NCBI RefSeq assembly: GCF_001598035.1
Contig: NZ_CP014835.1
Span: 496,001-560,000, forward strand
Direction: 5' to 3'
DNA from: Streptococcus halotolerans
GTDB taxonomy: Bacteria; Bacillota; Bacilli; Lactobacillales; Streptococcaceae
DNA: 64,000 nucleotides
Shown: positions 1-8,519 of the stretch, piece after piece
Layout of the letters: every line of letters starts with the position of its first letter
Position numbering within the stretch: position 1 is the stretch's first letter
Notes under the pieces: model-generated
The model's input: only the letters and a program-made list of their open reading frames with translations
What the model was told of the DNA's origin: nothing
Database searches by the model: none
Made by a program: the position numbers and the translations under genes

Positions 1-1
1 A

Positions 2-280
2 ACACATATCCCGTCTGATGGCGTTTATGTGACAGATGTCTTAGTCAAGGGAAAGCGATACCGATCGATGACCAGTATTGGAAAAAATGTAACCTTTGGT
101 GGGACTGAGATGCGCTTAGAAGTCAATATCTTTGATTTTTCAGGTGATATATACGGCGAAGAAATTGAAATATTTTGGTTGGAAAAGATTCGAGAAATGG
201 AAAAATTCAATGGCATCGATGATTTAGTTGACCAATTGAAAAGTGATCAAGAAATTGCGATAAATTGGCAAAAACCATAG
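2..280 (+). CDS. ribF: RibF, bifunctional riboflavin kinase/FAD synthetase (C-terminal fragment)
   Basis: Only the last 92 codons are in the window; the start lies upstream. RibF phosphorylates riboflavin to FMN and adenylates FMN to FAD in the cytoplasm. The visible part is the C-terminal riboflavin kinase domain: it reads SIGKNVTFGG, then LEVNIFDFSGDIYG, then the usual closing helix (KIREMEKFNGIDDLVDQL). That order is typical of the family. The reading frame is uninterrupted to TAA. About 60 bases separate it from spx, with no obvious terminator between. FMN and FAD made here would feed Nox and ApbE elsewhere in the window. Confidence 0.9.
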   Translation, partial: THIPSDGVYVTDVLVKGKRYRSMTSIGKNVTFGGTEMRLEVNIFDFSGDIYGEEIEIFWLEKIREMEKFNGIDDLVDQLKSDQEIAINWQKP

Positions 281-339
281 CCAATCCACTTATTTTTTTG
301 TATAATAAAAAATAAGTAGATTGATTAATGAGGCAGTAT

Positions 340-756
340 ATGATTACTTTATTTTTATCACCAAGTTGTACCAGTTGTCGTAAAGCACGCGCTTGGTTAG
401 AAAAGCATGACGTTGAATACGAAGAACACAACATTATCACAAGTCCTCTGACTCAAGATGGATTGATGTCTATTTTGTCATTCACTGAGAATGGCACAGA
501 AGATATTATTTCAACGCGATCCAAAGTGTTTCAAAAATTAGATGTCGATGTGGATGATTTATCCGTTTCGGAATTGATTGATCTTATTGCTTCAAATCCT
601 AGTCTGTTACGTCGACCAATTATTATGGATGCCAAACGCATGCAGATTGGTTTTAACGAAGATGAAATCCGTGCCTTTCTTCCTCGAGACTACCGCAAGC
701 AAGAACTTCGTCAAGCGACTATCCGTGCTGAAATCGAGGGACAACATGCGCAATAA
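340..756 (+). CDS. spxA: Spx/ArsC-family redox-sensing transcriptional regulator
   Basis: The 138-residue product is an Spx-type regulator, which binds the RNA polymerase alpha C-terminal domain and reprogrammes transcription under thiol and oxidative stress. It carries the redox pair Cys10-x-x-Cys13 (SPSCTSC), Gly52 at the place where family members contact alpha, and an RPI motif at residues 92-94. An in-frame ATG lies four codons upstream, but GAGGCAG sits about 6 bases before the ATG at 340, and [10 protein letters not shown] is the family N terminus, so 340 was chosen. The stop overlaps the next gene by 11 bases, implying translational coupling. Streptococci usually carry two Spx paralogues; which one this is was not resolved. 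Confidence 0.92.
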   Translation: MITLFLSPSCTSCRKARAWLEKHDVEYEEHNIITSPLTQDGLMSILSFTENGTEDIISTRSKVFQKLDVDVDDLSVSELIDLIASNPSLLRRPIIMDAKRMQIGFNEDEIRAFLPRDYRKQELRQATIRAEIEGQHAQ

Positions 757-1027
757 CAATTATTCATACCCGCTTGATTTATCCTGGAGTACTGAAGAAA
801 TGACTTCAGTACTTCATTTTTTTAATCAAGTCGAAAAAGCGTACGAGAGTAAGGTCAGTGTGACAATCTTACTAGAAGCTTATAAAGATTTTAAAAAGGT
901 CGTTCCTTCAAAAGGTGAGGAAAAACGTTTAGATAAAGATTTTGAGCAAGTCAGTGGCTACTCAACGTACCGAGCTGTTCAGGCAGCAAAATCGCAATCT
1001 GAAGGGTGGTTGAAGCTTGGAAAGTAA
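746..1027 (+). CDS. UPF0223 family protein
   Basis: A 93-residue acidic, helical protein of the UPF0223 family, whose function is unknown. It begins [16 protein letters not shown] and contains the run [19 protein letters not shown] that marks the family. A longer frame runs back into spx, but the ATG at 746 follows GAGGG inside the end of spx and gives the family-typical length. It overlaps spx upstream by 11 bases and the inositol-phosphatase-like gene downstream by 11 bases, so the three are probably translated from one mRNA. Confidence 0.85.
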   Translation: MRNNNYSYPLDLSWSTEEMTSVLHFFNQVEKAYESKVSVTILLEAYKDFKKVVPSKGEEKRLDKDFEQVSGYSTYRAVQAAKSQSEGWLKLGK

Positions 1028-1775
1028 ATTTTTATTTGCAAAATCCCTGATTAAGGAAGCTGGTTTATTTATTAAAGATGCCATGCATCAGGATTTTGAT
1101 ATAGAAGTGAAGGCTGATGAGACTGATTTGGTCACCAGTTTAGATAAGCAATGTCAGGAACTAATGATTAAGGCTATCCTAAAAGCCTATCCAGATGATC
1201 ATTTTCTTGCAGAAGAAGATGATGTCACTCATCCGATTTCTGACGGCAAGGTTTGGGTCCTTGATCCAATTGATGGCACTGTTAATTTTATCGCCCAACA
1301 AGACCATTTTGCCATTATGATTGCCTATTATGAAAATGGCGTTGGCCAGTTTGGTCTGATTTTGGATGTCATGAAAGATGTTCTTTACTCAGGTGGCGGT
1401 CAATTTGATGTTTATGCTAATGATGTGAAACTTGAAACCTATCATCATCGTTCTTTCAAGAGAAGTCTAGTTGGTGTGAATGCTCAAATGTATTTAGAAA
1501 ATACTAATGGTCTCCGAGAATTCACTAAAACTGCTCTTGGCATACGTGTTTACGGTGGTGCTGGCATCAGCATGGCTCAAGTTATGTCTGGGAAATTGCT
1601 GGCTTATTTCTCTCACATTGCTCCTTGGGATTATGCAGCAGCATCCATTATGGGCGAGAAACTAGGTTATTGTTTGTTGACAGTGACTGGACAGAAAGCC
1701 GACTTTAAAAATCGACAGAAGGTCATGTTTGTCCCAAAAGAAGAATTGTCCGCAATTCAGAAATTCGTACATTAA
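1017..1775 (+). CDS. Inositol monophosphatase family protein
   Basis: A 252-residue member of the SuhB/IMPase family of Mg-dependent, Li-sensitive phosphatases. The metal-binding signatures are intact: EEDD at residues 66-69, DPIDGTVNF at 83-91 and APWDYAA at 202-208. The start is TTG at 1017, seven bases after GAAGGGTGG, and overlaps the UPF0223 stop by 11 bases. The true substrate could be inositol phosphate, another sugar phosphate or 3'-phosphoadenosine 5'-phosphate; sequence does not decide. A short terminator follows at about 1789-1812, closing the ribF-spx group. Confidence 0.88.
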   Translation: MESKFLFAKSLIKEAGLFIKDAMHQDFDIEVKADETDLVTSLDKQCQELMIKAILKAYPDDHFLAEEDDVTHPISDGKVWVLDPIDGTVNFIAQQDHFAIMIAYYENGVGQFGLILDVMKDVLYSGGGQFDVYANDVKLETYHHRSFKRSLVGVNAQMYLENTNGLREFTKTALGIRVYGGAGISMAQVMSGKLLAYFSHIAPWDYAAASIMGEKLGYCLLTVTGQKADFKNRQKVMFVPKEELSAIQKFVH

Positions 1776-1788
1776 ATGAGATCAAGAA

Positions 1789-1812
1789 GAAGAGCCTCCA
1801 AGGGCTTTTTTT
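1789..1812 (+). terminator. Rho-independent terminator after the IMPase gene
   Basis: Short stem AGCC (1793-1796) with GGCT (1803-1806), extended by weaker pairs, followed by a run of seven T. The stem is small but the T run is good. It separates the spx group from rsmF. Confidence 0.6.
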
Positions 1813-1833
1813 ATAGGTCAATAGTTAGGAATT

Positions 1834-1842
1834 TGTTATAAT
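1834..1842 (+). promoter_or_regulatory. Extended -10 promoter of rsmF
   Basis: TG-T-TATAAT, a perfect extended -10 (TATAAT at 1837-1842), with no good -35. Exactly six bases separate the -10 from the ATG at 1849, so the expected transcription start falls on the start codon and the mRNA would be leaderless. Confidence 0.65.
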
Positions 1843-1848
1843 ATGACT

Positions 1849-3180
1849 ATGGAATTACCAAAAGATTTTATCAAAAAATACCAAGATCTACTTGGACATG
1901 AAGCCCAGCCTTTTTTAGAATCATTTGCCAAAACGGCTATTTCAGCTTTTCGGACTAATCCCTTAAAGGAAGAACAGGCTGTGTTTGATGACCCTATACC
2001 TGACACCCCATGGGGATATTATGGGAAAATATCAGGAAAATCTGTTGAGCATGTGACAGGCCTAGTATACTCACAAGAGCCGGCTGCTCAAATGGTTGGT
2101 CAAGTTGCCAGTCCTAAATCTGGAATGAAAGTTTTGGATTTGGCGGCCGCCCCAGGTGGAAAGACAACTCATTTGTTAAGTTATTTAAATAATACTGGCT
2201 TTTTAGTCAGCAATGAAATAAGCGCTAAGCGAAGTAAAATACTGGCCGAGAATGTTGAGCGATTTGGTGCTAGAAATGTCATTGTCACTAATGAGTCAGC
2301 CGAACGATTAGCGAACGTTTTCCCAAGTTATTTTGATTTAATTGTTTTTGATGGGCCTTGCTCTGGCGAAGGCATGTTCCGAAAAGATCCTGATGCGATG
2401 ACCTACTGGCATGCAGACTACCCAAGTGAATTAGCTAATTTGCAAAAATCCATTTTAGCTGAGGCTATAACAATGCTAGCGCCAGGAGGTGAGTTGGTTT
2501 ATTCAACTTGCACATGGGCGCCAGAGGAAAATGAAGGTGTTGTTTCTTGGCTTTTAGAGAATTTTGATGATTTGGAATTAACTCCGATTAATCCTATAAA
2601 TGGTATGACTCATAGTGAAATCGTCCCAGGAACAGTTCGCATGTATCCTCATCGCTTCAAAGGGGAAGGACAATTTATCGCTAAATTTAAAAATCTACGA
2701 AGCGAATCAAATAAACTGAAAACAAAAAGTAAAAAAACATCAAGAGCAACCTCAAACACTTTAACTAAAACTCAAGTTGATCTGTGGCATCGCTTTTCAA
2801 GTGAGCACTTAACGACTGACCTCATCGGATCTTACGAAACCTTTGGTGATAATCTTTATCTGTTACCAGAAGGTTTACCAGATTTATCAAAGGTAAGAAT
2901 TGCCAGAAATGGTCTCCATTTAGGAACATTTAAGAAGAATAGATTCGAGCCATCCTTTGCTTTAGGAATGGCCTTAAAACCATCTGAGGTAGTACAGAAT
3001 ATAGAAATTAATATAGAACAGTTTGAGCTTTATGTTTCTGGAAATCAGGTGCTTTTAGATCAACATTACGCTAACGGATGGTACCAAGTCGTTATAAATG
3101 GGAATGGTTTAGGATTTGCCAAAGTTGTTGGAAATCAGTTGAAAAACTATTATCCGAAAGGTTTACGGTTTCAATACTAA
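1849..3180 (+). CDS. rsmF: RsmF-type rRNA (cytosine-C5) methyltransferase
   Basis: A 443-residue NOL1/NOP2/Sun-family methylase that modifies cytosine in 16S rRNA using S-adenosylmethionine. The SAM site is LDLAAAPGGKTTHL; the two family cysteines lie in FDGPCSGEGMF and YSTCTWAPEENEG (the second is the usual nucleophile). The C-terminal 110 residues form the extra PUA-like part of RsmF proteins. An ATG at 1843 overlaps the likely transcription start; ATG 1849 lies exactly at the expected start point and is preferred. No Shine-Dalgarno sequence would remain in the mRNA, so initiation may be leaderless. A terminator lies just upstream. Confidence 0.9.
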   Translation: MELPKDFIKKYQDLLGHEAQPFLESFAKTAISAFRTNPLKEEQAVFDDPIPDTPWGYYGKISGKSVEHVTGLVYSQEPAAQMVGQVASPKSGMKVLDLAAAPGGKTTHLLSYLNNTGFLVSNEISAKRSKILAENVERFGARNVIVTNESAERLANVFPSYFDLIVFDGPCSGEGMFRKDPDAMTYWHADYPSELANLQKSILAEAITMLAPGGELVYSTCTWAPEENEGVVSWLLENFDDLELTPINPINGMTHSEIVPGTVRMYPHRFKGEGQFIAKFKNLRSESNKLKTKSKKTSRATSNTLTKTQVDLWHRFSSEHLTTDLIGSYETFGDNLYLLPEGLPDLSKVRIARNGLHLGTFKKNRFEPSFALGMALKPSEVVQNIEINIEQFELYVSGNQVLLDQHYANGWYQVVINGNGLGFAKVVGNQLKNYYPKGLRFQY

Positions 3181-3231
3181 CTGTTATTGAATACAATTTG
3201 ATTCAAAAAGAAAGTCAGTTGATGGACTTCT

Positions 3232-3240
3232 TGATATAAT
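3232..3240 (+). promoter_or_regulatory. Candidate promoter of the pst operon
   Basis: TG-A-TATAAT extended -10 (TATAAT 3235-3240), 86 bases before pstS; no convincing -35. No phosphate-regulator box could be assigned with certainty. Confidence 0.5.
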
Positions 3241-3326
3241 AATTTTGTGCTATAGAGTTATCTGACAATATAAGAAAGTTACTGTTAGCACACTTTAAAT
3301 TGATTTCGTTCTTCGGAGGAAAAAAA

Positions 3327-4193
3327 ATGAAAAAGAAAAAGCTACTCACACTCGTGGGAATGCTTGCTGTAGTATTATTGTTCCTTTCTGGCTGTGCCAA
3401 GTGGATTGATAAAGGGGAAACGTCAACAGCAGTTGGCTCAACAGCCTTGCAGCCACTTGTAGAAGCAGCGTCAGATGAATTTAGTAAGCAAAATATTGGT
3501 AAAACCATCAATGTTCAAGGCGGCGGGTCTGGTACAGGACTTTCTCAGGTGCAATCAGGTGCTGTTCAAATTGGCAACAGTGACTTGTTTGCTGAGGAAA
3601 AAGACGGTATTGATGCCTCTAAGCTTGTCGATCATCGTGTGGCGGTTGCCGGTCTTGCGGTTATTGTTAATAAAGAAGTTTCAGTTGATAATCTGACGAC
3701 AGAACAGTTACGTGATATTTTTTCCGGAAAAATTTCTAACTGGAGTGAAGTTGGTGGAAAAGATTTAACTATTTCTATTATTAACCGTGCAGCCAGCTCG
3801 GGATCACGTGCCACCTTTGATAGTGTTATCATGGGTGATGCCACTGCCAAGAAAAGTCAAGAACAGGACTCAAATGGAATGGTAAAATCCATTGTTTCCC
3901 AAACGCCTGGAGCCATTTCATACCTAGCCTTTGCCTATCTAGATGATAGTGTTAAAACAATGAAACTTAATGGGTTCGAACCGTCTGCTAAAAATGTGGC
4001 TTCTAATGACTGGCCTATTTGGTCATATGAACATATGTATACAAAAGGTGAGCCAAAGGCTCTTACGAAAGAATTTTTAGACTTCATGATGTCTGAAGAG
4101 GTTCAGTCCAATATCGTTACTGGAATGGGGTACATTTCTATGAACGATATGAAAGTTGAGAAAACAGCTGATGGTAAAGTCTCACCAAAATAA
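3327..4193 (+). CDS. pstS: PstS phosphate-binding lipoprotein
   Basis: The 288-residue substrate-binding protein of the high-affinity phosphate ABC importer, anchored outside the membrane. It has a KKKK n-region, a hydrophobic stretch and a lipobox FLSGC with the lipidated Cys at residue 23. Phosphate-contact loops typical of PstS follow: GSTALQP, GGGSGTG and ASSGSRATF. The start at 3327 has GGAGGA six bases upstream; an in-frame start nine codons earlier lacks one and would put residues before the signal peptide. First gene of pstS-C-A-B-B-phoU, likely induced by phosphate limitation. Confidence 0.95.
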   Translation: MKKKKLLTLVGMLAVVLLFLSGCAKWIDKGETSTAVGSTALQPLVEAASDEFSKQNIGKTINVQGGGSGTGLSQVQSGAVQIGNSDLFAEEKDGIDASKLVDHRVAVAGLAVIVNKEVSVDNLTTEQLRDIFSGKISNWSEVGGKDLTISIINRAASSGSRATFDSVIMGDATAKKSQEQDSNGMVKSIVSQTPGAISYLAFAYLDDSVKTMKLNGFEPSAKNVASNDWPIWSYEHMYTKGEPKALTKEFLDFMMSEEVQSNIVTGMGYISMNDMKVEKTADGKVSPK

Positions 4194-4203
4194 AGGAGTA
4201 GAA

Positions 4204-5139
4204 ATGAAGAATCAGGAATTGGCTAAGAAATTAGTCGCACCTTCAAAAAACTCTCGTCTTGAGAAGTTTGGTAAGACCATTACTTTTCTATGTCTTGCTT
4301 TAATTGTTTTTATCGTTGCGATGATTTTGATTTTTGTCGCTCAAAAAGGACTTTCAACATTCTTTGTTGATCGCATTAATGTCTTCAAATTTTTATTTGG
4401 TTCAGACTGGCAACCTAGCGTAAAAGGTCCAGATGGTAAGCCTCTCCTGGGAGCTTTGCCTATGATTATGGGCTCTTTTATCGTAACCATTTTGTCAGCC
4501 TTGATTGCGACACCTTTTGCCATTGGGGCAGCAGTCTTTATGACAGAGGTGTCTCCTAAGTATGGTAGAAAAATCCTTCAACCAGCTGTTGAATTATTGG
4601 TTGGTATTCCATCTGTGGTTTATGGATTTATTGGTTTACAAATCGTTGTACCATTTGTCCGTTCCATTTTTGGAGGAACAGGGTTTGGTATCTTGTCAGG
4701 GGTCTTTGTTCTTTTTGTTATGATTCTCCCAACGGTGACCTTTATGACAACTGACAGCCTTCGAGCTGTCCCTCGTCATTATCGCGAAGCTAGTATGGCT
4801 ATGGGAGCAACGCGTTGGCAAACCATTTGGCGTGTTGTTTTAAATGCTGCTCGCCCAGGTATTTTTACGGCTGTAATCTTCGGAATGGCGCGTGCTTTTG
4901 GTGAAGCGCTAGCTATTCAAATGGTTGTTGGTAACTCTGCTGTTATCCCAACGTCATTGACAACACCAGCAGCTACTCTAACATCAGTGCTAACTATGGG
5001 AATCGGTAATACCGTCATGGGAACAGTTCAAAATAACGTTCTCTGGTCACTTGCCTTGGTCTTGCTCTTGATGAGTCTCGCCTTCAACACCCTCGTTAAA
5101 TTCATTACAAGAGAGAGAAAGAGAAACTATGAACGCTAA
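4204..5139 (+). CDS. pstC: PstC phosphate ABC transporter permease
   Basis: A 311-residue inner-membrane permease with six predicted hydrophobic segments and the ABC permease coupling (EAA) loop REASMAMGATRWQTIWRVVL. It pairs with PstA to form the membrane channel for phosphate. The start at 4204 follows AAAGGAG; an in-frame start inside pstS has no ribosome site. The gene lies ten bases after the pstS stop and overlaps pstA by 11 bases, so translation of the two permeases is probably coupled. Confidence 0.94.
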   Translation: MKNQELAKKLVAPSKNSRLEKFGKTITFLCLALIVFIVAMILIFVAQKGLSTFFVDRINVFKFLFGSDWQPSVKGPDGKPLLGALPMIMGSFIVTILSALIATPFAIGAAVFMTEVSPKYGRKILQPAVELLVGIPSVVYGFIGLQIVVPFVRSIFGGTGFGILSGVFVLFVMILPTVTFMTTDSLRAVPRHYREASMAMGATRWQTIWRVVLNAARPGIFTAVIFGMARAFGEALAIQMVVGNSAVIPTSLTTPAATLTSVLTMGIGNTVMGTVQNNVLWSLALVLLLMSLAFNTLVKFITRERKRNYER

Positions 5140-6016
5140 AAAAATGGATAAATTAGCAACTGGTGTTCTCTACACCATTGCAGCGATTATCGTCGCAATC
5201 TTGGCATCGCTCATCCTCTTTATTTTGGTTCGCGGTCTGCCTCATATCAGTTGGTCCTTCTTGACTGGTAAATCTTCTTCATACGAAGCAGGTGGTGGTA
5301 TTGGGATTCAACTATACAACTCCTTGTTCCTACTTGTAACAACCTTGATTATTTCAGTTCCTTTGTCAATGGGTGCAGGGATCTATCTTGCAGAATATGC
5401 TAAAAAAGGTCGTTTGACGAATTTCATTCGCACCTGTATCGAAATTTTATCTTCATTGCCATCAGTGGTTGTTGGTTTGTTTGGTTACTTGATTTTCGTT
5501 GTGCAATTTGAATATGGTTTTTCAATCATTTCTGGTGCCCTTGCCTTGACAGTCTTCAATCTTCCCCAAATGACGCGTACGGTTGAAGATAGTCTACGTA
5601 CGGTTCATCACACACAACGCGAAGCAGGTTTAGCACTAGGTTTATCACGCTGGGAAACTGTTTTACATGTTGTCGTTCCGGAAGCCTTGCCTGGTATTGT
5701 AACGGGGATTGTCTTGGCTTCAGGACGTATTTTTGGAGAAGCAGCAGCCTTGATCTACACAGCTGGTCAATCAGCTCCGGCACTTGACTGGTCAAACTGG
5801 AATCCTCTAAGCGTAACCAGCCCGATCTCACCTTTCCGTCAGTCTGAAACCTTAGCTGTTCATATTTGGAAAGTTAATAGCGAAGGAACCATTCCTGATG
5901 CTACTCTTGTATCGGCAGGATCAGCAGCAGTCTTACTCATCTTTATTTTGATTTTCAACCTGTCTGCTCGCTTTATTGGTAAGAAATTACATGAAAAATT
6001 AACATCAGCTACATGA
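5129..6016 (+). CDS. pstA: PstA phosphate ABC transporter permease
   Basis: A 295-residue multi-spanning membrane protein, the second permease of the Pst importer. The coupling loop reads REAGLALGLSRWETVLHVVV, typical of PstA. The N terminus has a hydrophobic segment at about residues 15-36, and further segments alternate with short loops as in PstC. The start overlaps the end of pstC by 11 bases after a GAGAGAG ribosome site. pstB1 follows after 12 bases with AAGGAG before its ATG. Confidence 0.94.
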   Translation: MNAKKMDKLATGVLYTIAAIIVAILASLILFILVRGLPHISWSFLTGKSSSYEAGGGIGIQLYNSLFLLVTTLIISVPLSMGAGIYLAEYAKKGRLTNFIRTCIEILSSLPSVVVGLFGYLIFVVQFEYGFSIISGALALTVFNLPQMTRTVEDSLRTVHHTQREAGLALGLSRWETVLHVVVPEALPGIVTGIVLASGRIFGEAAALIYTAGQSAPALDWSNWNPLSVTSPISPFRQSETLAVHIWKVNSEGTIPDATLVSAGSAAVLLIFILIFNLSARFIGKKLHEKLTSAT

Positions 6017-6028
6017 TAAGGAGTTTAT

Positions 6029-6832
6029 ATGCCTGAGTATAATTGGGATGAAAGACATATTATCACTTTCCCTGAAGATAACCTCATTTTATCTACCAAT
6101 GACTTGCATGTTTATTATGGTAAAAATGAAGCTATCAAAGGAATTGATATGCAGTTCGAAAAAAATAAAATTACAGCTTTGATTGGTCCATCAGGATGTG
6201 GCAAGTCAACCTTCTTGCGTAGTTTAAATCGTATGAATGATACGATTGATATTGCTAAAGTGACAGGTGAAATCATGTATCAAGGGATTGATGTCAACGC
6301 ACCTGAAATCAATGTTTATGAAATGCGTAAGCACATTGGGATGGTTTTCCAACGCCCTAACCCATTTGCAAAATCGATTTATAATAATATCACTTTTGCT
6401 CATGAGCGTGCTGGTATTCGCGACAAAAAAGTGTTGGATGAAATTGTTGAAACCTCTCTAAAACAAGTTGGTCTATGGGATAAGGTAAAAGATGATCTTC
6501 ATAAATCAGCTTTTACACTGTCCGGTGGACAGCAACAGCGTTTATGTATTGCTCGCGCAATTTCTGTAAAACCTGATATCCTTTTGATGGATGAGCCAGC
6601 ATCAAATTTAGACCCAATTGCAACTATGCAACTGGAAGAAACTATGTTTGAGTTGAAAAAAAATTACTCTATCATTATCGTTACGCACAACATGCAACAA
6701 GCTGCACGTGCTAGTGATTACACAGCCTTTTTCTACCTAGGTGATTTGATTGAATATGACAAAACCAAAACCATTTTCCAAAATGCTAAGTTACAGTCAA
6801 CCAGCGATTATGTTTCAGGACGTTTTGGATAG
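6029..6832 (+). CDS. pstB: PstB phosphate ABC transporter ATPase, copy 1
   Basis: A 267-residue ATP-binding subunit of the Pst importer. All motifs are present: Walker A GPSGCGKST, signature LSGGQQQR, Walker B ILLMDEP with the catalytic Glu, and the switch His in IIVTHNMQQAAR. The D-loop region reads ASNLDP rather than the usual TSALDP. It lies immediately before a second pstB, a tandem arrangement known from streptococci; the two probably make a heterodimer under PstC/PstA. See the entry for copy 2 for the complementary defect. Confidence 0.94.
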   Translation: MPEYNWDERHIITFPEDNLILSTNDLHVYYGKNEAIKGIDMQFEKNKITALIGPSGCGKSTFLRSLNRMNDTIDIAKVTGEIMYQGIDVNAPEINVYEMRKHIGMVFQRPNPFAKSIYNNITFAHERAGIRDKKVLDEIVETSLKQVGLWDKVKDDLHKSAFTLSGGQQQRLCIARAISVKPDILLMDEPASNLDPIATMQLEETMFELKKNYSIIIVTHNMQQAARASDYTAFFYLGDLIEYDKTKTIFQNAKLQSTSDYVSGRFG

Positions 6833-6844
6833 GAAGGAGAACGA

Positions 6845-7603
6845 ATGACAAAACCAATTTTACAAGTCCGCGATTTGTCGGTATATTATGGTAAGAAAAA
6901 AGCTTTGAATAATGTGTCACTCGATATTTTTCCAAACGAAATCACAACCCTGATTGGTCCATCTGGTTCTGGTAAGTCCACTCTTCTTAGAGCCATTAAC
7001 CGTATGGGAGATTTAAATCCAGAATGGTCTTTAACGGGTTCTATTAGCTATGATGGTCAAAACATTTATAGTCCGAGAACAGATACTGTAGACCTGCGCA
7101 AAGAGATTGGAATGGTATTCCAGCAACCGAATCCCTTTCCAATGTCCATTTATGAAAACGTTGTTTACGGTTTACGTATCAAGGGTGTCAAAGATAAAGC
7201 GATTCTTGATGAAGCAGTGGAAAAATCTTTGATAGGTGCCTCCATCTGGAATGAAGTTAAAGATCGACTTAATGATTCTGCGCTTGGTTTGTCTGGTGGC
7301 CAGCAGCAACGTATTTGTGTGGCACGTGTCTTAGCAACAAGCCCACGCATCATCCTCTTAGATGAGCCAACATCAGCCTTAGACCCTATTTCAGCAGGGA
7401 AAATTGAAGAGACCTTGTACGGACTTAAAAAAGACTATACGATGGTTGTTGTAACACGTTCCATGCAGCAAGCATCACGAATTTCAGACCGTACCGGTTT
7501 CTTCCTTGATGGTCATTTAATTGAGTTTGAAAATACTAAAACCATGTTTATGAAACCAAAACATAAAGAGACAGAAGACTATATTACTGGTAAATTTGGA
7601 TAA
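6845..7603 (+). CDS. pstB: PstB phosphate ABC transporter ATPase, copy 2
   Basis: A 252-residue PstB paralogue directly after the first. Walker A (GPSGSGKST), signature (LSGGQQQR) and Walker B ([13 protein letters not shown]) are standard, but the switch position reads [12 protein letters not shown], with Arg where ABC ATPases have His. This suggests one of the two ATP sites in a PstB1-PstB2 heterodimer is weakened. The start follows GGAAGGAGAACG, and spacing to phoU is 25 bases with AAAGAGG before phoU. Confidence 0.94.
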   Translation: MTKPILQVRDLSVYYGKKKALNNVSLDIFPNEITTLIGPSGSGKSTLLRAINRMGDLNPEWSLTGSISYDGQNIYSPRTDTVDLRKEIGMVFQQPNPFPMSIYENVVYGLRIKGVKDKAILDEAVEKSLIGASIWNEVKDRLNDSALGLSGGQQQRICVARVLATSPRIILLDEPTSALDPISAGKIEETLYGLKKDYTMVVVTRSMQQASRISDRTGFFLDGHLIEFENTKTMFMKPKHKETEDYITGKFG

Positions 7604-7628
7604 TCCAAATCAAAGAAAGAGGTAGCCT

Positions 7629-8282
7629 ATGTTACGTACACAATTTGAAGAAGAATTAGATAAATTGCACAATCAATTTTATGCTATGGGAACAGAAGTT
7701 TTGGCACAGATTAACAAAAGTGTTCGCGCCTTTGTTAGCCATGACCGTGATTTAGCTCAGGAAGTGATTGACGAAGATGAAGTGGTTAACAATTACGAAA
7801 CCAAACTTGAAAAAAAATCACTTGAAATTATCGCTCTGCAACAACCAGTTTCACAGGATTTGCGAACCGTTATTACTGTTTTAAAAGCTTCTAACGACGT
7901 TGAGCGCATGGGCGATCATGCTTCCTCTATTGCAAAAGCAACGATTCGAATGAAGGGAGAAGAGCGTGTTCCTCACGTAGAAGCAGAAATTAGCAAGATG
8001 GGGAAAGCCGTTAAACGCATGTTAGAAGATGCTTTTAACGCTTATATCAATGGTGATGAGGCTGCTGCTCGCGAAGTTGCGGCTAAGGACGAAGAAATTG
8101 ATGAGTACTTCAGAACAATCCAACATCAAGCGGTGGAAGGTATCAGAGAAAATCCAGAAGCAGCTTTTGCTGGCAAAGAGTATTTTCAAGTTCTCATGTA
8201 TCTGGAACGTATTGGTGATTATGCTCGCAATATTTGCGAGTGGGTAGTCTATCTTAAAACTGGCAAGATTATCGAATTATAA
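7629..8282 (+). CDS. phoU: PhoU, phosphate transport regulator
   Basis: A 217-residue all-helical protein with the two tandem PhoU repeats (about residues 10-95 and 115-210), each including an acidic metal-binding cluster such as NDVERMGDHA and ERIGDYARNI. PhoU restrains the Pst transporter and signals phosphate sufficiency to the phosphate two-component system, whose genes are not in this window. Last gene of the pst operon; a strong terminator follows 21 bases later. Confidence 0.95.
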   Translation: MLRTQFEEELDKLHNQFYAMGTEVLAQINKSVRAFVSHDRDLAQEVIDEDEVVNNYETKLEKKSLEIIALQQPVSQDLRTVITVLKASNDVERMGDHASSIAKATIRMKGEERVPHVEAEISKMGKAVKRMLEDAFNAYINGDEAAAREVAAKDEEIDEYFRTIQHQAVEGIRENPEAAFAGKEYFQVLMYLERIGDYARNICEWVVYLKTGKIIEL

Positions 8283-8303
8283 GTCACTTTATGATATAAT
8301 TAG

Positions 8304-8330
8304 GGATGTTGGATTCAACATCCTTTTCTT
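8304..8330 (+). terminator. Terminator of the pst operon
   Basis: Perfect 8-bp stem GGATGTTG (8304-8311) / CAACATCC (8316-8323), four-base loop, then a T-rich tail. Confidence 0.85.
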
Positions 8331-8379
8331 ATTTTTTGGTTTTTACAACTAGTCTTAAGGGACAATCAAACCAATTAAC

Positions 8380-8474
8380 ACTCTTCGACGATCAAAAGCA
8401 GACGTTGTTGACTTGATGAAGGTCAGTTCTATCGCCATCGGCGTCGCTTAGTCTACTTTTGATTTTCATTGAGT
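8380..8474. repeat. Small inverted-repeat intergenic element (MITE-like, 95 bp)
   Basis: The ends are imperfect 24-base inverted repeats: ACTCTTCGACGATCAAAAGC at the left and, read from the right end inwards, ACTCAATGAAAATCAAAAGT, both then followed by AGAC. The interior contains the inverted text of AGAACTGAC. The ends and interior resemble, from memory, a repeat scattered in pneumococcal and related genomes (ACTCAATGAAAATCAAAG ... TCGAAGAGT). It has no coding capacity and lies between the pst terminator and pepN; no second copy was found in the window. Confidence 0.6.
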
Positions 8475-8519
8475 ATAAAAAGTACTTAGGGAAATTCCCA
8501 GCTAATATTAAGGAGTATT

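Noticed and set aside
578..745. Long upstream extension of the UPF0223 gene through spx
   Set aside because: The ATG at 746 has a ribosome site and gives the family length; upstream residues match nothing and lie in another frame of spx.
8292..8300. TGATATAAT box just before the pst terminator as a promoter
   Set aside because: Any transcript would start inside the terminator hairpin; most likely chance or phoU 3' sequence.
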